Positions 11,412 to 19,227 of a stretch of DNA of 32,010 nucleotides are shown one piece after another. Where the stretch lies: positions 1 to 32,010 of the forward strand of contig JBOGDQ010000100.1 in assembly GCA_050742975.1 (NCBI GenBank), in the 5' to 3' direction. A program made the position numbers and the translations under genes. The notes beneath the pieces are model-generated. The model was not told where the DNA came from and ran no database searches. It saw nothing but the letters and a program-made list of their open reading frames with translations. The first letter of the stretch is position 1, and every line of letters begins with the position of its first letter. The stretch comes from JBDTGE01 sp050742975 (GTDB lineage Bacteria > Actinomycetota > Actinomycetes > Mycobacteriales > Jatrophihabitantaceae).

Positions 11412-11951
11412 CTACCCGAGCTGCAGGCGCGTGCAGCGCCAGCGACCGTCCTGCGCCTCCAGCCGCAGCGCGATCGCGCGCACCCGCCGGCCGACCTGAA
11501 CCGTCGCGTTGAGTTCGGCGACGCCCTCCGCCGGCACGCTGGCGTGGACGGTGCGGATCGTCGCCGCGTAGATCCAGTGCGGGTTGTTCAGCCGCGCTGC
11601 GCGCTCGAAGTCGGCCCCGAGCCCGGCCGCCACGCCGTGACTGAGCAGCGCCCCGAGTTGCTGCAGGGGGCGTCGACCGGCCGCCGTCTCGATGATCCCG
11701 ACCAGCAGCCGGCGCCCCCAACCCGCCGGGTCGGGCAGGTTCTGCGGCAGGGCGGGTCCGGGCGGTGGGCGCAGCCGGCTCGTGGTTCTGCGCTCGTCGA
11801 ACGGAAGGCGCCGGTCCAGCGGGCCCACCGCGCGCAGCTGCGCCGGCTGCAACTCGTCGTCGAACGGCGGCTCGCGCCGCGGGGCCGGGCGTACGCCGGG
11901 CGTTCGCTGCAGCCGTGCGGGTCGGATGGGCCGGGCGATCGTTGCGGTCAT
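11412..11951 (-). CDS. Rv3235 family protein
   Basis: This 179-aa product starts at the ATG at 11951, which overlaps the upstream LysM stop as ATGA. The N-terminal 70 residues are Pro/Arg-rich and probably disordered. The C-terminal 100 residues hold the conserved part (ETAAGRRPLQQLGALLSHGV, then NPHWIYAATIRTVHASVPAE ... RCTRLQLG). This resembles the actinobacterial family named after M. tuberculosis Rv3235, encoded near secA. The alternating strand pattern could be an NTF2-like fold, which is inference. The function is unknown. It forms an operon with the membrane LysM gene. Confidence 0.75.
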   Translation of the reverse strand: MTATIARPIRPARLQRTPGVRPAPRREPPFDDELQPAQLRAVGPLDRRLPFDERRTTSRLRPPPGPALPQNLPDPAGWGRRLLVGIIETAAGRRPLQQLGALLSHGVAAGLGADFERAARLNNPHWIYAATIRTVHASVPAEGVAELNATVQVGRRVRAIALRLEAQDGRWRCTRLQLG

Positions 11952-12745
11952 GGCGTCTCCTGTTCGGACGGGACCTGCAGTGCCTGACCCGGGGTGAGCA
12001 GGTCCGGGTCGGCGCCGATCTCGGCGCGGTTCGCGGCGAACCACTTGGGCCAGGCGGCCGCGATCCGGGCCTGCGATGCATCAGGGCCGAGGTGCGTGGC
12101 GGCCAGGCTCCAGAGCGAGTCGCCGCGATGGACGATCACCTCGCGCGCGCGCCGGCCGGGCTGCCCGGGCGTCGCCGTCGACGGATCGGGGAATGCCGAC
12201 CGATCGGGAGGCGAGGACCGATCTGGGGACGAGGACCGGTCGGGGAGCGCGGTCCGATCCGGGGGCGAGGACCGATCGGGGAGCGAGGACCGATCGGGGA
12301 GCGAGGTCGGCAGTTGCGGGGCGGGGACGCTGCTCGTCGGCAATCTCGGCGCTGGCAGCGGCGGCCGGTCCCGGGCCTGTGGCGTATGCGCCGCGGCAGC
12401 GACCGGCGTCAGCAGCACGCCGAGACCGGCGGCGCCCGCAGCGGCACGGTAGAGGACACGCGGCAGGGTGAACCGGGCCAGCCGCCGTGCCGCCGACCCC
12501 AGCGCTCCCGGGGTGTACGAGGCCAGCGCTGCCGACAGGCCGACGGCCAGCCAGAGCGCGACCAGCCATAGCGCGCCCGCGGTGAGGGTGAACGCCGCGC
12601 TGTCGCCGCCGACCCGGTCGACCCACGCCTGCGGTGCCGCGAGGTCCGAGCGCAGCGCCGCGAGGTCCGGCCACAGCCGCCAGAGGACGATCGCGTCGAC
12701 GGCCGCCAGCGCCAAGGCCCGAACCAGAGATCGATCGGTTCCCAT
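11948..12745 (-). CDS. Membrane-anchored LysM domain protein
   Basis: The 265-aa protein starts at the ATG at 12745, with AAGGA about 8 nt upstream and a strong promoter. Two or three hydrophobic segments lie in the N-terminal half (about 8-22, 54-76 and 98-120). A Pro/Asp/Arg/Ser repeat region follows (about 148-190, seven hexapeptides like LPDRSS and PPDRSA). A C-terminal LysM domain (about 205-262: EVIVHRGDSLWSLAATHLGP ... LLTPGQALQVP) completes it. LysM binds peptidoglycan. The repeats would act as a flexible spacer between membrane and wall. The same arrangement of membrane LysM plus Rv3235-type gene occurs near secA in other actinobacteria (from memory). The exact role is unknown. Confidence 0.82.
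   Translation of the reverse strand: MGTDRSLVRALALAAVDAIVLWRLWPDLAALRSDLAAPQAWVDRVGGDSAAFTLTAGALWLVALWLAVGLSAALASYTPGALGSAARRLARFTLPRVLYRAAAGAAGLGVLLTPVAAAAHTPQARDRPPLPAPRLPTSSVPAPQLPTSLPDRSSLPDRSSPPDRTALPDRSSSPDRSSPPDRSAFPDPSTATPGQPGRRAREVIVHRGDSLWSLAATHLGPDASQARIAAAWPKWFAANRAEIGADPDLLTPGQALQVPSEQETP
12183..12308 (-). repeat. 18-bp minisatellite in the LysM protein gene
   Basis: About seven tandem 18-bp units (plus strand core GGACCGATCGGGGAGCGA) with a few substitutions encode hexapeptides of the type [LPSF]PDRS[SA]. The last two full copies are nearly identical, suggesting recent expansion. Unit length keeps the reading frame. Confidence 0.9.
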
Positions 12746-12784
12746 CTCATATCCTTCGTTTGACGACGTTTACGTTAGACAGTA

Positions 12785-12813
12785 TTCATACACATCCGGA
12801 GCGACATGGTCAA
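12785..12813 (-). promoter_or_regulatory. Consensus-like promoter of LysM/Rv3235 operon
   Basis: On the minus strand TTGACC (12813-12808) and TATGAA (12790-12785) are separated by exactly 17 nt, a near-consensus housekeeping promoter. Transcription would start about 30 nt before the ATG, leaving room for the AAGGA ribosome site. It lies in an AT-rich patch (12750-12835) that stands out from its surroundings. Confidence 0.65.
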
Positions 12814-12939
12814 TACGGATATTCGAGGCAGCTGGTTTTGCCCGGAGGACCGGTCCGCTCGGGGCTGGCCAGATCCCCGAGCCTGGCGGACGACGACTCC
12901 TCTGCAGCCGACGGCCGCCGCTCGCGCGTCGGGCCCAAC

Positions 12940-12945
12940 TACGCT
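12940..12945 (+). promoter_or_regulatory. -10 element of leaderless short ORF
   Basis: TACGCT is followed by 7 nt (GGCGCGC) and the GTG at 12953, the same layout as the leaderless genes in this window. Confidence 0.5.
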
Positions 12946-12952
12946 GGCGCGC

Positions 12953-13021
12953 GTGAGCGGACCACTGCGCCAGGTCGGGACCGCCGCGGCACGTCCTGCC
13001 TCGTGGGACGCAACGCGATGA
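12953..13021 (+). CDS. Putative leaderless 22-aa upstream ORF
   Basis: A GTG-started frame of 22 codons (begins MSGPLRQVG, ends SWDATR) stops with a TGA at 13019-13021. This TGA overlaps the ATG at 13018 of the next gene as ATGA. A TACGCT hexamer precedes it by 7 nt. The following gene has no strong ribosome site of its own, so coupling by re-initiation is plausible. Short leaderless ORFs are known in mycobacteria. The peptide has no recognisable motif, and translation is inferred. Confidence 0.45.
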   Translation: MSGPLRQVGTAAARPASWDATR

Positions 13022-13578
13022 TGCGGTGGAACGCGCTGTTCGCCGATCTCGAGGCGCAGGCCGAGGTGCTGGAGCAGGCCGAGCGAGCCGCCGAGGTGCA
13101 GGAACGCACGCGGGCCGAGGTCGGAGCCCTGACCCTGCTCGACCGGCTGCGGCCGGCGGTGGGCCTGCCCGTCCGGCTCCGAACGGCCGGCGCCGGCCAC
13201 TTGGCCGGAACGCTCGATCGCCTCGGGCCGGACTGGGCGCTGCTGGAGCAGGACGGCGGTCGTGAGGTGCTGGTCCGGCTCGGTGCCGTCACCGGTATCG
13301 GTGGCCTGGGCCGCACGTCAGCCGTGCCCGGCTCCCTGGACGCGGTCACCGCGCGGCTCGGGCTCTGGTTCGTCCTGCGCCGGATCGCCCGCGACCGCTC
13401 GCCGGTGTCGCTGCACCTGACCGACGGGACGACGCTGGCGGCGACGCTCGACCGGGTGGGTGCGGACTACGTCGAGGTGGCCGTGCATGCCCCGGGTGAG
13501 GCACGGCGAGCCGCGGCCGTCCGCGACGTCCTGCTCGTACCGACGGCCGGCCTCGTGGCCGTTCGCCGGGAGCTGTGA
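13018..13578 (+). CDS. Conserved hypothetical protein with duplicated beta-barrel-like halves
   Basis: This is a 186-aa protein from ATG 13018; a second ATG follows at once at 13021. Residues 3-40 (RWNALFADLEAQAEVLEQAE ...) form a charged, probably coiled helix. Two similar modules follow. The first is about 52-95 (VRLRTAGAGHLAGTLDRLGP, DWALLEQDGGREVLVRLGAV). The second is about 130-182 (VSLHLTDGTTLAATLDRVGA, DYVEVAVHAPGEARRAAAVR). The shared pattern of strand, G-T-L-D-R-[LV]-G-x-D-[WY], then strands resembles Sm/SH3-like small barrels, which is inference. I recall similar proteins beside BldC-like genes in many actinobacteria, annotated only as hypothetical. It is convergent with the HTH gene, with one base between the stops. 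Confidence 0.75.
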   Translation: MMRWNALFADLEAQAEVLEQAERAAEVQERTRAEVGALTLLDRLRPAVGLPVRLRTAGAGHLAGTLDRLGPDWALLEQDGGREVLVRLGAVTGIGGLGRTSAVPGSLDAVTARLGLWFVLRRIARDRSPVSLHLTDGTTLAATLDRVGADYVEVAVHAPGEARRAAAVRDVLLVPTAGLVAVRREL

Positions 13579-13579
13579 G

Positions 13580-13810
13580 TCAGGCGTCCTCGGCGTCGGC
13601 GAGCGGGTGCGTCTGGACGAACGTCCGGGTCTGGTCGTACATGCGCGCGATGTAGCTCTCCAGCTTGTCCCGCTCGACCCGCCACTGGCCGCGGCCGCCG
13701 ATCTTGATGCCCGCCAGTTCGCCGCCGCGCAGCAGCGCCATGGTCTGCGACATGGAGATGTTCAGCACCTCGGCGACGTCGGCCGGCGTCAGGAAGCGGT
13801 CAGCAGCCAT
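13580..13810 (-). CDS. BldC-like / excisionase-family HTH protein
   Basis: The 76-aa protein (MAADRFLTPADVAEVLNISM ... ) has a MerR-type winged helix-turn-helix of the HTH_17/excisionase class. The first helix-turn-helix is FLTPADVAEVLNISMSQTMA, and the wing carries GGRGQWRVERDKLESYI. Size and layout match BldC, a small Streptomyces regulator that binds direct repeats cooperatively, and generic actinobacterial excisionase-family proteins. Its identity as BldC itself is not established. The ATG at 13810 has CACACT 7 nt upstream (13818-13823, minus strand), so it may be leaderless. It diverges from the SAF/CpaE-like pair, with direct repeats in between. Confidence 0.85.
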   Translation of the reverse strand: MAADRFLTPADVAEVLNISMSQTMALLRGGELAGIKIGGRGQWRVERDKLESYIARMYDQTRTFVQTHPLADAEDA

Positions 13811-13849
13811 GGTGCCCAGTGTGGCAGTTGATGCGCGGCCCGGGCATGG

Positions 13850-13858
13850 TTGTCCACA
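13850..13858 (+). promoter_or_regulatory. DnaA box (TTGTCCACA)
   Basis: TTGTCCACA is an exact match to the DnaA-box consensus of high-GC actinobacteria. It lies in the 151-bp gap between the divergent HTH gene and the SAF gene. Binding is not shown here. Confidence 0.45.
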
Positions 13859-13899
13859 ATCGGCGCCGGTGGCCTATCGCATGGTTCGCGTATTTCCGG

Positions 13900-13946
13900 C
13901 ACTATGTCCGGCAAGCTGCTATGTCCGGCGAACCACTATGTCCCCC
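13900..13946 (+). repeat. Three CTATGTCC direct repeats at 17-bp spacing
   Basis: CTATGTCC begins at 13902, 13919 and 13936, exactly 17 bp apart. Copies 1 and 2 extend to CTATGTCCGGC, and copies 1 and 3 share the preceding CA. They lie just upstream of the SAF gene start at 13962. The third copy includes an alternative in-frame ATG (13938). A protein-binding array is likely but unproven. Confidence 0.65.
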
Positions 13947-13961
13947 GAGAGGAGGCCCCGC

Positions 13962-14636
13962 GTGAGCCTGTCGTCCCCCACGCCGAAGCGGATCAAGACG
14001 CCGAGCTGGCTGGATCTGCGGCTGGTCACCGGCGTCGTCCTCGTGCTGGCCTCGGTGCTGATCGGTGCCAAGGTGGTCTCCGGTGCGCACCACACCTACC
14101 GGATGCTCTCGGTGACCCGTGACCTCGCCGCCGGCTCGACGCTGAAGCCCTCGGACGTCACGTCCGTCGAGGCGCAGCTGCCCGGCCACGGCGCGGGGAT
14201 CTACCTGTCGGACGCCGCCCACGCGGTCGGCCGGCAGCTGAACCGCCCGCTGGCCGAGGGCGAGCTCGTCCCGGTCGCTGCCCTGCGCGACGAGCCCACC
14301 TCCACGACGCTGAGCGTGCCGTTCGAGGCGGGCAACGCGCCCGCACTGCGAGCGGGCCAGCGCATCGAGCTCTGGGTGTCGACCAAGACCTGCCCGTCCG
14401 TCGTGCTGCTCGCCGATGTGACCGTGCAGGACGTGCGGACGAGCGAGCGGCAGATCGGTTCGAGTGGCGGCCAGGACGTCGTCCTCGGCGTGTCGGCTGC
14501 GCTGGCCGACCGGGTCGTCACCGCGCTTGCCCACGACGGTGCCGTCATCCGCGCCGGCCTGCTCAGCGGGGCCAGGCACGACGGTGGAAACGACGCCCTG
14601 CCCAGCCTCGACGACTGCCTCGCGCCCTCGTCATGA
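13962..14636 (+). CDS. SAF domain protein (CpaB-like)
   Basis: The 224-aa protein starts at the GTG at 13962, chosen because GAGAGGAGG ends 7 nt before it. The in-frame ATG at 13938 has no such site. One transmembrane helix (about 22-42: VTGVVLVLASVLIGAKVVSG) is followed by a SAF domain (about 48-115: YRMLSVTRDLAAGSTLKPSD ... LAEGELVPVAAL). A further beta-rich region (to about 205) follows. This is the layout of CpaB/RcpC pilus-assembly proteins. The stop overlaps the next ATG as ATGA, so it is coupled to a CpaE-like gene. No tadA/cpaF, tadB, tadC or flp pilin gene is in the window, so a pilus role is uncertain. Confidence 0.82.
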   Translation: MSLSSPTPKRIKTPSWLDLRLVTGVVLVLASVLIGAKVVSGAHHTYRMLSVTRDLAAGSTLKPSDVTSVEAQLPGHGAGIYLSDAAHAVGRQLNRPLAEGELVPVAALRDEPTSTTLSVPFEAGNAPALRAGQRIELWVSTKTCPSVVLLADVTVQDVRTSERQIGSSGGQDVVLGVSAALADRVVTALAHDGAVIRAGLLSGARHDGGNDALPSLDDCLAPSS

Positions 14637-15931
14637 AGCTGCCGGTGCTGACCGCTGCCGGCGGAGCGGTGTGGGAGACGGACCTGATCGCGGCGCTCGA
14701 GGGCGGCGAGCACGGCGTCATGATCACCCGGCGGTGTGTCGATGTGGTCGAGCTGCTGTCGGTGGCGGCTGCGGGGCAGGGCCGCGCTGCGCTGGTGGCG
14801 TCCTCGCTGCGGCACCTGGACGCCGACGTGGTCGACCGGCTGATCGCCGCGGAGGTCGCGCCGGTCGGGGTGGTGCCGCGAGGGGACACCACCGCGGAGG
14901 TTCGGCTGCAGGCTCTGGGGATCACCCACTTGGTCCCGGCCGACGCGGACCCGTCGGTCGTGGCCTCGGTTCTGGTCGAGGCGGTGCGTGACGCGGCAGC
15001 ACCCGAGACAGCCACCCGCACGGCCCGCATGTTCGCCGATCCCTCGACGTCGATGGCGATCCCGCCCGGCGGTGCCCCCGCGGAGGCGACCTCGCCCACC
15101 CGGCACGGCACGGTCGTCGCGGTGTGGGGTCCCACGGGTGCACCGGGGCGGACGACGGTGGCGGTCACGCTCGCCGACGAGATTGCCCGGCTCGGCCTCG
15201 CCGCGATGCTGGTCGACGCGGACGTGTACGGCGGAACCGTCGCCGCGGTGCTCGGCCTGCTCGACGACTCGCCGGGACTCGCGGGCGCCTGCCGCCAGGC
15301 GGCCGCCACCCGGCTCGATCAGGCCGCGCTGGCGGCGCTCTGTTGGCAGCTGACCCCGGGCCTGCGCGTGCTGACCGGCGTCCCGCTCGCGGCGCGCTGG
15401 CCGGAGTTGCGGCCGGCCGCGGTCGAGTCGGTGCTGACCGTGGCACGGGGCCTGGCCGACTTCACGGTCGTCGACTGCGGCTTCTCGCTGGAGACGGACG
15501 AGGAGCTGTCCTTCGACTCGCTGGCACCGCGGCGCAACGGCGCGACCCTGGCCGTGCTCGAGGCCGCGGACATCATCGTCCCGGTGGGCGGCGCTGATCC
15601 GATCGGCATGCAGCGCCTGGTCCGTGCGCTCGCCGACCTGCGCGAGCTCGACCCGGCCGGGGCGATCTGGGTGGTGCTCAACAAGCTGCGCCGGCACGTC
15701 GTGCCCGGCGATCCGGTGGCCGAGCTGACCGGAGCGCTGGAGCGGTTCGCCGGGTGCAAGCCCGCGGCCCTGCTGCCGCTCGACCAGGAGTCCGTCGATG
15801 CGGCCCTGGCCACCGGAAGGTCGCTGGCCGAGGCCCGGCCGTCCGGCCCGCTGCGCCGATCGGTCGCCGAGCTGGCGGCCGCCCTGGCCGGGGTTCCGGC
15901 CCGCACGCGCCGCCGCGGCCTGCGCCGCTGA
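14633..15931 (+). CDS. CpaE/ParA-like P-loop protein with lysine-free P-loop
   Basis: This 432-aa protein has an N-terminal receiver-like region (about 1-120: AALVASSLRHLDADVVDRLI), as in CpaE. A linker leads to a SIMIBI P-loop domain (about 158-425). The P-loop reads GPTGAPGRTT (166-175). R173 replaces the Walker lysine, and the ParA/MinD signature lysine is also missing. The next strand has the expected AMLVDADVYGG. Later motifs are FTVVDCGFSLE and ADIIVPVGGADPIGMQRLVR. CpaE-type proteins position Tad pili. Related actinobacterial proteins are usually annotated as chromosome-partitioning or P-loop NTPase. The start overlaps the SAF gene by 4 nt. Whether it hydrolyses ATP cannot be told from sequence. 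Confidence 0.8.
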   Translation: MKLPVLTAAGGAVWETDLIAALEGGEHGVMITRRCVDVVELLSVAAAGQGRAALVASSLRHLDADVVDRLIAAEVAPVGVVPRGDTTAEVRLQALGITHLVPADADPSVVASVLVEAVRDAAAPETATRTARMFADPSTSMAIPPGGAPAEATSPTRHGTVVAVWGPTGAPGRTTVAVTLADEIARLGLAAMLVDADVYGGTVAAVLGLLDDSPGLAGACRQAAATRLDQAALAALCWQLTPGLRVLTGVPLAARWPELRPAAVESVLTVARGLADFTVVDCGFSLETDEELSFDSLAPRRNGATLAVLEAADIIVPVGGADPIGMQRLVRALADLRELDPAGAIWVVLNKLRRHVVPGDPVAELTGALERFAGCKPAALLPLDQESVDAALATGRSLAEARPSGPLRRSVAELAAALAGVPARTRRRGLRR

Positions 15932-15946
15932 TCGATGGGTCTCTGT

Positions 15947-15952
15947 GACAAT
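15947..15952 (+). promoter_or_regulatory. Putative -10 of leaderless patatin gene
   Basis: GACAAT is followed by 6 nt (GGCCTG) and the ATG at 15959. The upstream region lacks a ribosome site. It lies in the 27-bp gap after the CpaE-like gene. Confidence 0.5.
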
Positions 15953-15958
15953 GGCCTG

Positions 15959-17011
15959 ATGCCAGCCACGCCGCCACGTCGAGCGCTCGTCCTCGGTGGC
16001 GGCGGGGTGCTCGGCTTCGCCTGGATGCTGGGCGCGCTGTCGGCCGTCGAGTCGGTGGCCGGGTTCGAGGCCCGCGAGGCCGACCTCGTGCTGGGGACGT
16101 CGGCCGGCGCGGTCGCTGCGGGACTGCTCGGCTGCGGGCTGCCGGTGGAGGCGCTGTGCCGTCACCACCAGGGCGTCCCGTTGCCGGAGGACGTGCCGAT
16201 CGCCTATGACTACGACGGGACAGGTGCCGCTCTTCCGCCCCGGCCGGGGATCCGCCCGGCCGCGCCGCGCCTGCTGCTCGACGGCATCCGGCACCCGCGA
16301 CGGACGTCGCCGATCGTCGCCCTGTCCGGGCTGCTGCCGGTGGGCAAGGGGACGCTGGAACCGGTGCATCAGCTGCTGGACAGCGTCGCGGAGCTGGCCG
16401 GCCTGGCGTCCGGAGCCTGGCCCGCGGCACCGCGGCCGTGGGTCGTCGCCGTCGACTACAGCACGGGCCGCCGTGTGGTGTTCGGGCGGGACAGCGTCGC
16501 GCCTCGACGCGACGGTGCGCCCCGCATCGTCCGCACTGCGTCCCTCGCCGACGCGGTCACGGCCTCGTGCTCGATCCCGGGTTGGTACGCGCCGACGATG
16601 ATCGACGGCGTGCCCTATGTCGACGGCGGCGTCGCCTCCAACGCGTCGACCGACCTGCTGCTCGACACCGCCGTGGACGAGGTGTTCGTGCTGGCGCCGA
16701 TGGGCGGACCGGGCAACCCGAACCCGAGGACCGCGATGCAGCGCCTCGAGCGGGTGGTGCGGCGCTCGATCGCCAGGACGATCGCGGCGGACGTGGCCGC
16801 GTTGCGGGCCCGAGGCGTGCGCGTGTACGCGCTGGCGCCCGAGCCCGAGGACCTCGCCGTGATGGGGCTGAACCTGATGGATCCGGCGCCCCGTGCGCGG
16901 GTGCTGGAGACGGCTCGCACGACCGCGACAGCCCAGCTGCGGCGCCAGCTCTCCGGGCTGCGGGTCCTTCCTGACGCGCGATCGGGCCGCGCGTCAGGAG
17001 CAACCGGATGA
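15959..17011 (+). CDS. Patatin-like phospholipase
   Basis: This 350-aa enzyme has the full patatin signature. The oxyanion-hole loop is GGGGVLG (13-19). The nucleophile elbow is GTSAG with S48. The catalytic aspartate is D222 in VDGGVASN. It is predicted to hydrolyse acyl esters of lipids with a Ser-Asp dyad. No signal peptide is visible, so it is probably cytoplasmic or membrane-associated. The ATG at 15959 fits both the leaderless -10 at 15947 and the start of the conserved domain. Its stop overlaps the next gene as ATGA, so it is coupled to the DUF6912 gene. The physiological substrate is unknown. Confidence 0.9.
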   Translation: MPATPPRRALVLGGGGVLGFAWMLGALSAVESVAGFEAREADLVLGTSAGAVAAGLLGCGLPVEALCRHHQGVPLPEDVPIAYDYDGTGAALPPRPGIRPAAPRLLLDGIRHPRRTSPIVALSGLLPVGKGTLEPVHQLLDSVAELAGLASGAWPAAPRPWVVAVDYSTGRRVVFGRDSVAPRRDGAPRIVRTASLADAVTASCSIPGWYAPTMIDGVPYVDGGVASNASTDLLLDTAVDEVFVLAPMGGPGNPNPRTAMQRLERVVRRSIARTIAADVAALRARGVRVYALAPEPEDLAVMGLNLMDPAPRARVLETARTTATAQLRRQLSGLRVLPDARSGRASGATG

Positions 17012-17505
17012 GGGCCTACCTGCCGGCCACGAGCACCGACCTGCGCACCCTGCGCGACACCGGGTCGCTCGGTGTCGCGCCGTTCACCGCGTTCGCGGTC
17101 ACCCCGGGCCTGCGCGAGTGGTACGTCGACGACGACCTCGAGGCGCTGGAGTACGCGGCGATGACCGAGGCGGCCCGCGCCTCGCTGCGGCTGCTCGACG
17201 CGGACTCCGAGGCAGCCCGGCGGCGCGTCGTCATCGCGCTCGACGCGGTGGACGAGGACGTCGAGGTCCGCGACGATCTCGATCGCGGCGTCGTGCGGCT
17301 GTCCGGCGCGGTCACGGTGCGGCAGGTGGCCTCGTTCCACGTGGATGACGCGGATGCTGAACCGGCGGTGGCGGCCGCAGCCTCGGCGATCACCGCCGCC
17401 GACCTCGGCGAGCCGGCTGCGCAGGAGGCCATGGACGACGCGGAGGGCTACGACCTCTCGTGGTACGCCTCGCAGGAACTGCAGAGCCTGCTGGCCGAGC
17501 TCTGA
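17008..17505 (+). CDS. DUF6912 family protein
   Basis: The 165-aa product starts at the ATG at 17008, overlapping the patatin stop. It begins MRAYLPATSTDLRTLRDTG and contains EALEYAAMTEAARASLRLLD, RRVVIALDAVDEDVEVRDDL and the end DLSWYASQELQSLLAEL. This is the pattern I associate with DUF6912, a soluble actinobacterial family of unknown function that is often encoded immediately before a pruA-type dehydrogenase. No catalytic motif or membrane segment is visible. Acidic residues dominate the C-terminal half. Confidence 0.75.
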   Translation: MRAYLPATSTDLRTLRDTGSLGVAPFTAFAVTPGLREWYVDDDLEALEYAAMTEAARASLRLLDADSEAARRRVVIALDAVDEDVEVRDDLDRGVVRLSGAVTVRQVASFHVDDADAEPAVAAAASAITAADLGEPAAQEAMDDAEGYDLSWYASQELQSLLAEL

Positions 17506-17521
17506 CCGATCCGCCGCATGG

Positions 17522-17527
17522 CACGAT
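17522..17527 (+). promoter_or_regulatory. Putative -10 of leaderless pruA
   Basis: CACGAT is followed by 6 nt (CGGGGC) and the ATG at 17534, within the 28-bp gap after the DUF6912 gene. No Shine-Dalgarno is correctly placed. Confidence 0.45.
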
Positions 17528-17533
17528 CGGGGC

Positions 17534-19162
<1,629 letters not shown>

Positions 19163-19227
19163 CCGGCCGTGCTCGTCCTCCTGCGTCGGCCGCAGAGCCG
19201 TCGCTGATCGTTCGCTCGCGCGCCCGC

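Noticed and set aside
12760..12788. Plus-strand promoter TTGACG-N17-TATTCA in the AT-rich patch
   Set aside because: The -10 matches poorly and lacks the final T. The minus-strand promoter over the same bases is far better.
14201..16369. Minus-strand frame of 722 codons
   Set aside because: It lies antisense to the SAF, CpaE-like and patatin genes, all with clear motifs. The translation is low-complexity.
19163..19227. CTGCG/CGCAG mini-hairpin as terminator between pruA and the EccC-like gene
   Set aside because: Only a 5-bp stem is visible, too weak to call in DNA of this GC content.
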